Below, in pieces: positions 6,332 to 15,591 of a stretch of DNA of 15,591 nt. The stretch is from positions 1-15,591 of the forward strand of contig CAKSZE010000038.1 of the NCBI GenBank assembly GCA_934525325.1. The letters run 5' to 3'. The notes beneath the pieces were generated by a model. It saw only the letters and a program-made list of their open reading frames with translations. It was not told the origin of the DNA and made no database searches. The stretch comes from an uncultured Faecalibacterium sp. GTDB lineage: Bacteria; Bacillota; Clostridia; Oscillospirales; Ruminococcaceae. Position numbers and translations under genes: made by a program. Positions within the stretch are counted from its first letter, which is position 1; every line of letters begins with the position of its first letter.

Positions 6332-7054
6332 ATGTTAAAAAAATTAGGGGCAGTCTGTCTTGCGGCGGTGCTGCTGCTTACGGGCTGCACGCTGCGGCCG
6401 CAGGAAAACGGCAGCAAAGTCCAGAGCATCAGCCGCCCGGCGGTGGAATCCGCCGAGCTGCAGTTCACCCACCCGGCAGCGGGGGACACGGTTGCGGTGT
6501 TCGATACCTCTGCGGGTGTTTTCCGGGCGGTGCTCTTCCCGGAAAAGGCTCCGCAGGCCTGCGATAACTTTATCGGCCTTGTGCAGCAGGGCTACTACAA
6601 CGGCCTTACCGTGAGCCGGGTAGAGAACCAGTTTGTGGTGGAAGCAGGGCAGGGCGCAGACGGCAAGGGCTCTACCATCTGGAAGGGTAATCGCTACCCG
6701 GTGGAAGCATCGGACAGTCTGCACCACTACGCCGGGGCGCTGTGCATGGGCGTGGATGCTTCCGGCGAGTGCGCCAGCGTGTTCTATGTGGTGGAATCGC
6801 TGCCGGGAGACCAGTCGGTGACGCAGGAACTGGTGGACCAGATGAACGCCGCCGGCTACCGCGCCGAGGTGGTATCCGCGTACCAGACGGCAGGCGGCGC
6901 ACCTTATCTGGACTACACCGACACCGTGTTCGGGCAGGTGTACGAGGGCATGGACGTTGTGGATACCATCGCCCAGACCGCTGTGGACGAAAACCAGAAG
7001 CCCACCACCGATATCACTATCAACAGCGTGAGCATCGAGACCTATCAGGGGTAA
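6332..7054 (+). CDS. Cyclophilin-type peptidyl-prolyl cis-trans isomerase, lipoprotein
   Basis: The 240-residue protein starts MLKKLGAVCLAAVLLLTGCT: a short basic n-region, a hydrophobic core and a lipobox LLTGC with Cys19 as the lipidation site. It is therefore probably exported and anchored on the outer face of the membrane. The cyclophilin domain runs from about residue 52 to 236: GDTVAVFDTSAGVFRAVLFP, EKAPQACDNFIGLVQQGYY, then TVSRVENQFVVEAGQG and ASVFYVVES. Arg96 and the aromatic at Phe101 fit the catalytic region of cyclophilins, but the classic FMxQGGD is degenerate (FVVEAGQG), so activity may be lowered. Such lipoproteins usually help extracytoplasmic protein folding. GGGGAG lies 7 nt before the ATG; upstream in-frame codons are not used. 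The gene ends 4 nt before repeat element copy 1, whose first hairpin looks like its terminator. Confidence 0.88.
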   Translation: MLKKLGAVCLAAVLLLTGCTLRPQENGSKVQSISRPAVESAELQFTHPAAGDTVAVFDTSAGVFRAVLFPEKAPQACDNFIGLVQQGYYNGLTVSRVENQFVVEAGQGADGKGSTIWKGNRYPVEASDSLHHYAGALCMGVDASGECASVFYVVESLPGDQSVTQELVDQMNAAGYRAEVVSAYQTAGGAPYLDYTDTVFGQVYEGMDVVDTIAQTAVDENQKPTTDITINSVSIETYQG

Positions 7055-7119
7055 AATACGATTTTGAATGGCCGCCGCTTGCGCTTTGGCCATGTTCAGC
7101 GGAATTATGATTTTTGTTT

Positions 7120-7160
7120 GGGATTCCGAAAAGCCTGCGGGCTTTTCGGAATCCCTTTTT
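7120..7160 (+). terminator. Terminator hairpin 1 of repeat copy 1, acts on the cyclophilin transcript
   Basis: GGGATTCCGAAAAGCC (7120-7135) pairs without mismatch with 7140-7155 around a TGCG loop, closed by C-G, which is a stable UNCG-type tetraloop in plus-strand RNA. TTTTT follows at 7156-7160. Confidence 0.85.
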
Positions 7161-7201
7161 CACGGGAAAAGATGCATCGACCAATTGCGACCCCTTCTGT
7201 G

Positions 7202-7242
7202 AAAATGCGAATCCGGGCAGACCGCAGTCTGCCCGGATTCGC
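7202..7242 (-). terminator. Terminator hairpin 2 of repeat copy 1, acts on the ruvX transcript
   Basis: GCGAATCCGGGCAGAC (7207-7222) pairs perfectly with 7227-7242. Read on the minus strand the loop is again C(TGCG)G, and ATTTT follows (7206-7202), so it is oriented for transcripts coming from ruvX. Confidence 0.8.
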
Positions 7243-7323
7243 GCAATAATAAAATATATTTTCCGCTGTTTTTGCCCAGAGCGCAGCGGAGGGCATTTCC
7301 AATCGTCCGGCCTTAGAATAAGA

Positions 7324-7755
7324 TCATATCTCCCCCGGATGTTCCTTGCGCCATGCAAGGTAGTCCTCCAGAATCACCGTGGCGCTGACCGAATCTAAAA
7401 TCTCCTTGCGGCGGCTGCCGTAGGTGCCGCTTTCGTCCAGAAGGTCGGCGGCGGCACAGGTGGTCTGGCGCTCGTCCCACATCCGCACCGGCAGGCCGCT
7501 CCAAAGTTCTACGGTCTTTGCCAGCTTGCGGCTCTTGGCGGCGCGCTCGCCCTCGGTGCCGTCCATATTCAGCGGCAGACCGATCAGGATCATCTCGGCT
7601 TCGATCTCCTTGGCTACCTCGCAGACCCGGGCGGCTACCTTGTTGCGCGCCTTTAAGGTGATCTGGGGCGTGATGGCGGTGGTAAGAAATTCGGTGCGGT
7701 CACAGGTGGCAAGGCCGGTGCGGCTGTCCCCGTAGTCAACGGCTAAAATCTTCAT
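7324..7755 (-). CDS. ruvX: Pre-16S rRNA nuclease / Holliday junction resolvase-like protein, RuvX/YqgF family
   Basis: The 143-residue protein MKILAVDYGDSRTGLATCDR has the RNase H-like fold of the YqgF family. Key acidic positions are visible: Asp7 in AVDYG, the ILIGLPLNMDGTEGERA segment (56-72), WDERQTT (93-99) and Asp121 in DSVSATVILEDYL. Family members process the 5' end of 16S rRNA and were earlier proposed as Holliday junction resolvases. Length is normal. GAAAGGGA precedes the ATG by about 6 nt. The same frame stays open for over 900 codons upstream on the minus strand, but that is the antisense shadow of addB. The promoter lies at 7792-7820, divergent from addB. Confidence 0.94.
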   Translation of the reverse strand: MKILAVDYGDSRTGLATCDRTEFLTTAITPQITLKARNKVAARVCEVAKEIEAEMILIGLPLNMDGTEGERAAKSRKLAKTVELWSGLPVRMWDERQTTCAAADLLDESGTYGSRRKEILDSVSATVILEDYLAWRKEHPGEI

Positions 7756-7791
7756 ACAAAGTCCCTTTCCGGTGTGCAGAGTGTTTTTTTC

Positions 7792-7820
7792 AGTGTACCA
7801 CAGCGGCGGCGGGATTGCAA
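7792..7820 (-). promoter_or_regulatory. Promoter for ruvX
   Basis: On the minus strand TTGCAA (7820-7815) and TACACT (7797-7792) are 17 bp apart, and TGG directly before the -10 gives an extended -10. The distance to the ATG is about 36 nt. Confidence 0.8.
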
Positions 7821-7850
7821 AGAAAAGCTGTGGTTTTATCACCGGTTTCG

Positions 7851-7859
7851 TGTTACAAT
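7851..7859 (+). promoter_or_regulatory. Extended -10 promoter for addBA
   Basis: TGTTACAAT is an extended -10 with no good -35. It lies about 34 nt before the addB ATG and back to back with the ruvX promoter. Confidence 0.6.
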
Positions 7860-7893
7860 AAAGGCAAAAATCAACGAGCGGGAGGAAACCGAA

Positions 7894-10800
7894 ATGCTGA
7901 AACTGGTTCTGGGCGCTTCCGGCAGCGGCAAGACCACCCTGCTGTATGCCCGTATCCGTGCCCGCGCTGAGGCGGGGAAGCGCAGCATCCTGCTGGTGCC
8001 GGAGCAGTTTACTTCCAGCACCGAAGCGCGCATCTACCGGGAGCTGGGAGATGCCCTTTCCGGCATGGTGGAAAGCTATTCCTTTACCAGTCTGGCCGAG
8101 CATATCCTTGCGGCGCTTGGCGGCGCGGCGGTGCAGACCCTGACCGATGCCGGGCGGGCGGTGCTGGTGCGCCGTGCGCTGGAGGAATTGCAGGATAACG
8201 TGCACTACTACTACCGCCACCGGCGCAGCGCGGCCTTTTGCCAGATGGCTGCCGAGACCATCGATGAACTGAAAAGCGCCGGGCTTTCCGGGCAGCAATT
8301 GCAGGAGCTTGCCCGGGACTGCGGCACCGAGAGCGCAAAGCTGGGCGAGCTGGCACTCATTTTTCAGGGCTACGAAAGCCTGCTGGCGGGCACCGGCATG
8401 GACCCCGCCGACCGTCTGGAACTGGCGGCAGACCGTCTGGAAGCTGCGCTTGCCCGGAACGAGCTGCCGGACTTTTTGCGGGAGCGCGAGGTGTTTATTG
8501 ACGAGTTCGACACCTTCAACGCGCCTAAAAAGCGGCTGATGGGCGCGATGCTGGCTGCACTGCCCGCCGTGACGGTGGCGCTGTGCGAGGACGGCGCACC
8601 CATGCAGCCCGGGGACTTGGAACTGTTCTCCGGTGCAAAGCAGGTGGCGGCGCAGCTGCGCCAGCTGGCGCGCAAAAACGGCGCACAGGTGGCCGCGCCG
8701 GAACTGCTGCGGAGGGACCTGCGCCATAAGGACGCGCCGGGGCTTGCCGCCCTGACCGAACTGCTGGAGACCGGCAGCTGCACCCCGCCGGAAAGCGCCC
8801 CGGAGCTGCGGCTGTTTGCCGCTGCCAGCCGGGAGGAGGAGGCCCGCTGCGCCGCTGCCGCCATCCGCCGCCTGATGCGGCAGGGGGTGCGCTGCGGAAA
8901 GATCGCGGTGGTCTGCCGCGATATCAGTCTGTACCGGGCTGCGGTGCGGTACGAGTTCCGCATGGCAGAGATCCCTCTGTACTGCGACGAGCCCACCACC
9001 CCGGAGTTCAGCGCCCCTGCCACGGCGGTGCGGGCGCTGCTGGCATTGCTGCGGGGTGCGGACATGACCGAGCAGCTGACCGTACTGGCTAAGACTGGTC
9101 TGTGCGACCTGACCGAGCCGGAGGTCTGTGCGCTGGAAAACTACGCCTACACATGGTCGCCCAATGCGGCGGCATGGCGGGCAGAATTTACCAAAAGCCC
9201 CCGGGGCTTCGGTGACGCCGAGCTGACCGAGGAGGACGCCCAGAACCTGACCCGCGCCGAGAACGCCCGCAAAAAGCTGGTGACGGCGGTGGATACCCTG
9301 CGCAGCAGGGTGCGCAGTGCCAACGCCGAGCAGATCAGCCGGGCGCTGTATTTCTGCCTGAAGGAACTGGGCGCAGAGGAACAGCAGGCCGCGCAGGTGG
9401 AGGATATCCGCACCGCCCGGGGCATCCCGGCGGCAGAGGAAGCCGCCCGCGAGTGGAATGTGGTGATGCAGCTGCTGGACGAGATGGCGCGGCTGCTGGG
9501 CAGTCAGGGCATCACCGTGCCGGAGTACGAGGATCTTTTCAGCCTGCTGCTGCGCTCTTCCGACCTTGGGCACATCCCGCAGACCTTGGACGCGGTGGTG
9601 TTGGCAAGCGCCGGCAAAATGCGTCTGGATGCGCCGGACTATGTATTCGTGCTGGGGCTTGCGGAGGGGGAATTTCCCTCTACTCCCGCAGAGAGCGGCT
9701 TGCTGACCCACGCCGACCGTGACCTGCTGATGGCAAAACAGATCGACCTGCCGGACTGCTTTGAGAACCGGGTGGTGCGTGAGCAGGTCTGTTTTTACAA
9801 AGCCCTTACTGCCCCGGCAAAGGGGCTGTGGATGAGTTGGCCGAAGGGACAGGGACAGACCCTGTGCGCCGCGCTGGAACCCATCGTGGAGACATTGCAG
9901 CCCGCCGCACCGCAGTTGGAACTGATCGACCTTGCCGCCACCCCCGCAGACGGTCTGGACGTGCTGGGCGGCGGCTGGCCGCTGACCGGACTGGAACGCG
10001 CCAGCCTGACCGAGGCGCTGCGCAGCCCCGGCGAGGGGGTACAGGCGCCCCGGGGGCTTGCCCTGTTGCAGCGCATGGAGCAGGACCCGCCCCGGCAGGT
10101 GCAGGATCTGCCCACGCTGGAAATGCTGCTGGGCAGGCGGCTGCACATCTCGCCCAGCCAGCTGGAAAAATATTATACCTGCCGCTACGGCTACTTTTTG
10201 CAGTATGTGCTGGGGCTCAAACCCCGCCGCCGCGCGGAACTTTCGGCCGACCAAAGCGGCACCCTGATGCACTGGGTCTTGCAGATGGCGCTGGACCCCC
10301 ACCCCGGGGCGGACAATCCCTGCGCCGGGCTGCGCCCCTTTCTGGAGCTGGACGATGCCGCCATGGCCGACCTTGCCGCCGCGCTGGTGGATGAGTATGC
10401 GCGGCGCTACCTGCCGGAGGATACCGCACGCTTTGCCTACCTGCTCTCCCGGCTGAAAAAGAGCATGACCAGCCTGTTGTGCTATCTGCGGGACGAGCAG
10501 AACCAGTCCCAATTTAAGCCTGTGGCCTGTGAGCTGAAAATAGGCCGGGGCGAGGACGCCGTGCCCGGGCAGGTGTACCGCCTGTCGGACGGGCGCACGG
10601 TGCAGCTGGTGGGCACGGTGGACCGCGCAGACGAGTGGATCGAGGATGACGGCACCCGCTGGGTGCGGGTGGTGGACTACAAGACCGGCAGCAAAAAGCT
10701 GGACTTAAAGGAAGTCTACTGCGGGCTGGACTGCCAGATGCTGCTGTATCTGTTCAGCCTGACCCGGGATGCAGGCGGGCGCTTTACCGGCGCACAGCCG

Positions 10801-11252
10801 GCGGGCGTTTTGTATCTGCTGGCTGACCCCGCCCCCCAGACCCTGCCCCGCGGGCAGGCCGCCCGGGCAGTGGAGTACCAGCTGGACGGCCTTGTGCGGG
10901 ACGAGCAGAAGATCTTTGACGCCATGGACGCGGACGAAACCGGCAAGTATCTGCCCTTTGGCTACCGCAACGGCGCACCCAGCCCCTACCAGAAAGAGAA
11001 ACGAGCCGACAGTGCCAAGCTCAGCCGCATCCAGCTGCATCTGGACGACCTTGTCACCCAGATGGGCGAGCAGCTTTACGGCGGGCGGATCGATGCCGAG
11101 CCGCTGGTGGTGAGCAGCAGCAAAAGCCCCTGCACATGGTGCGATTACAGCTTTATCTGCTGCCACGAGACCGGGGTGCACGAGCGTGCGCTGGAAGCCC
11201 CCGCAAAGCCCTTTGAACCCGAGGAAGAAAACGAAGAAGAGGAGGAACAGCC

Positions 11253-11256
<4 letters not shown>
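7894..11256 (+). CDS. addB: AddAB helicase-nuclease, AddB subunit
   Basis: The 1120-residue subunit works with AddA in double-strand break repair, unwinding and resecting DNA ends to load RecA. The N-terminus MLKLVLGASGSGKTTLL contains a Walker A motif (7-14, Lys13). The helicase-like middle includes SAGKMRLDAPDYVFVLGLAE, typical of AddB. The C-terminal PD-(D/E)XK nuclease shows VVDYKTGSKK with Asp928 and Lys930. The iron-sulfur cluster ligands are present: Cys763 (YYTCRYGYF) and the CTWCDYSFIC set at 1080, 1083 and 1089. Thus both the nuclease and the 4Fe-4S staple look intact. GGAGG is 8 nt before the ATG. The tail is very acidic (EEENEEEEEQP). It overlaps the addA start by 4 nt (GTGA), so the two are coupled. 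Confidence 0.96.
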
Positions 11257-14939
<3,683 letters not shown>

Positions 14940-15003
14940 AAGGATTGAAAATGGCCTCCGCTGCGCTCTAGCCATGAATAGCGGAAGAATTATTTATATT
15001 TTC

Positions 15004-15043
15004 GCGTTTGTCGCGCTCTGCGGAGCGCGACAAACGCTATTTT
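15004..15043 (+). terminator. Terminator hairpin 1 of repeat copy 2, acts on the addBA transcript
   Basis: GCGTTTGTCGCGCTC (15004-15018) pairs perfectly with 15023-15037 around TGCG closed by C-G. TATTTT follows. The stem is unrelated in sequence to that of copy 1. Confidence 0.8.
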
Positions 15044-15149
15044 CACGGGAAAGGCCGTAGAGGAAAACAGGTGGCTTTACCCGCAACGCAGCTGTTTCCA
15101 AAGGAAACAGGCGTTGCAGATGCTGCTTTGATTTACGACCCCTCCTGTG

Positions 15150-15190
15150 AAAATGGGTTTCAGGAAAGTCCGCAGACTTTCCTGAAACCC
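15150..15190 (-). terminator. Terminator-like hairpin 2 of repeat copy 2
   Basis: GGGTTTCAGGAAAGTC (15155-15170) pairs perfectly with 15175-15190; the minus-strand loop is C(TGCG)G and ATTTT follows on that strand. No minus-strand gene is visible upstream of it in this window, so its use as a terminator is uncertain here. Confidence 0.55.
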
Positions 15191-15301
15191 GAAATTAAAA
15201 TAACCTTTCCGCTGAATATGGCCAGAGCGCAGCGGAGGCCATTCAAAATCGTCTCACTGGCCGGAAAGTCATATTTTTTCCAAAGAACGCATAAAAAGTG
15301 C

Positions 15302-15330
15302 TTGACAGGACAGGTAAAGCGTGGTAGAAT
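15302..15330 (+). promoter_or_regulatory. Strong promoter for infC
   Basis: TTGACA (15302-15307) and TAGAAT (15325-15330) are 17 bp apart, with TGG before the -10 as an extra extended element. This is the best promoter of the window, as expected for a translation-factor and ribosomal-protein operon. Confidence 0.9.
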
Positions 15331-15336
15331 AGCCGG

Positions 15337-15532
15337 GTAAAGAAAGCAGCTACGGCCTGTGCCGCGCTCGCCTTGTGGGAGAATGTCCCCGGGCTATACC
15401 CGAAACAGCAGCTTGTTCCTTTGAGAATGCTGCGGCTTTGTGTGAAATTTCGCGCGGCTGTCCAGAATATGGGCGGCCGCGTTTTCTATGCCAAATATTG
15501 CAACACTATGGATTTTGTTTGGAGGTGCATTC
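15337..15532 (+). promoter_or_regulatory. infC leader with attenuator, L20-leader-like
   Basis: About 195 nt separate the promoter from the infC start. Near its 3' end CGCGGCTGTCC (15453-15463) pairs with GGGCGGCCGCG (15471-15481) around AGAATAT, an 11-bp stem with two G-U pairs followed by TTTTCT. Upstream GCGGC (15432-15436) can pair with GCCGC in the terminator's right arm, and GCAGC/GCTGC stems are possible, so an alternative fold exists. In Bacillus the infC-rpmI-rplT leader is attenuated by L20. The position fits that scheme, but whether this RNA belongs to the same class needs a covariance search. Confidence 0.65.
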
Positions 15533-15591
15533 ATTATCGCTACCGCTGGAAAGTCGAAGGAACTGGAGATCAACGGCCAGATCCGTGATCG
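15533..15591 (+). CDS. infC: Translation initiation factor IF-3, N-terminus only, AUU start
   Basis: The last bases read (M)IATAGKSKELEINGQIRDR, matching the start of IF-3, where an INxxIRxxEVR motif opens the N-terminal domain. IF-3 binds the 30S subunit and checks the start codon. GGAGG at 15521-15525 stands 7 nt before ATT at 15533, which fits the well-known AUU start through which IF-3 represses its own synthesis. An in-frame ATG at 15488 would add 15 residues (MPNIATLWILFGGAF), but it has no ribosome binding site and overlaps the end of the leader terminator; automated tools may nevertheless pick it. Only 19 codons lie in the window; rpmI and rplT are expected next. Confidence 0.85.
   Translation, partial: MIATAGKSKELEINGQIRD

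Larger units (their letters stand above)
7059..7305. repeat. Palindromic two-hairpin intergenic element, copy 1
   Basis: The ends 7059-7104 and 7261-7305 are imperfect inverted repeats of about 45 bp (CGATT...CAGCGGAA read inward). Inside are two perfect 16-bp hairpins (7120-7155 and 7207-7242) and an inner pair TTTTCACGGGA (7157-7167) with TTCTGTGAAAA (7195-7205). As a single strand it would form a four-way junction. It fills the gap between the convergent cyclophilin and ruvX genes and has no coding capacity. A second copy with the same scaffold but different hairpin stems is at 14942-15251. Confidence 0.9.
14942..15251. repeat. Palindromic intergenic element, copy 2 (with extra central hairpin)
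   Basis: The ends 14942-14986 and 15207-15251 are inverted repeats matching those of copy 1. Inside are hairpin 1 (15004-15037), the inner pair ATTTTCACGGGA (15039-15050) with TCCTGTGAAAAT (15143-15154), and hairpin 2 (15155-15190). The segment CGACCCC before the inner right arm is shared with copy 1. An extra bulged hairpin sits at 15083-15117 inside the central loop. No open frame here looks real. Confidence 0.9.

Noticed and set aside
7120..7242. The paired hairpins as a minimal CRISPR or tRNA-like structure
   Set aside because: There are no direct repeats with spacers and no tRNA D/T-arm signatures; the stems differ and are arranged as mirror images.
15008..15340. 110-codon open frame over repeat copy 2
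   Set aside because: It is made of palindromic repeat sequence, lacks a ribosome binding site and overlaps the infC promoter.
15373..15588. 71-codon plus-strand open frame at the window end
   Set aside because: It runs through the infC leader terminator and overlaps infC in another frame; the IF-3 frame has the ribosome site and the family match.

Overview
The window looks like a chromosomal segment of a GC-rich, low-branching Clostridia member, most likely Faecalibacterium or a close Oscillospiraceae/Ruminococcaceae relative. This is inferred from gene content (AddAB, the UPF0237/UPF0210 pair, DUF1292, DUF378, an infC leader), strong GGAGG-type ribosome binding sites and Firmicutes-type promoters. 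I see no tRNA, rRNA, CRISPR array, phage gene or transposase, so most of it is housekeeping DNA. The interesting material lies between the genes.

Layout. On the minus strand, 1-1650 holds an ACT-domain regulator (UPF0237) followed by a PFL/UPF0210 protein cut by the window edge close to its C-terminus. Divergent from them, a plus-strand operon (1889-4449) encodes an Lrp/AsnC-type regulator, a class I/II aminotransferase whose start overlaps the regulator's stop, and IspE of the MEP isoprenoid pathway. A hairpin-terminator whose right arm is also a Shine-Dalgarno sequence then leads into a small DUF378 membrane protein (4509-4715). On the minus strand, 4803-6084 holds a redoxin-fold protein with no cysteine at the expected active-site position, preceded by a roughly 220-nt highly structured RNA with its own terminator, and upstream of that a DUF1292 gene. 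A plus-strand cyclophilin-type lipoprotein (6332-7054) diverges from DUF1292. It converges on ruvX (minus, 7324-7755). The ruvX promoter is divergent from addB-addA (7894-14939), a GTGA-overlapping pair encoding the complete AddAB helicase-nuclease. The window ends in the promoter, attenuator-like leader and first codons of infC, which appears to start at AUU.

What stands out. (1) Two copies (7059-7305 and 14942-15251) of an intergenic element with ~45-bp terminal inverted repeats surround a conserved scaffold. Each copy carries two 15-16-bp perfect hairpins. The stem sequences differ between copies, but the loop is always C(UGCG)G when read in the outward direction. The terminal repeats show compensatory changes in an interleaved pairing. 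(2) The RNA upstream of the redoxin gene has a 10-bp long-range helix that is mutually exclusive with the base of its terminator. No separate promoter is visible between that terminator and the redoxin gene, so attenuation or riboswitch-like control is possible. (3) infC has an AUU start and a leader terminator, matching classical IF-3/L20 autoregulation.

Promoters here repeatedly use an extended -10 (TGnTATACT or close variants), including two identical copies placed back to back between the ACT gene and the lrp-like gene.
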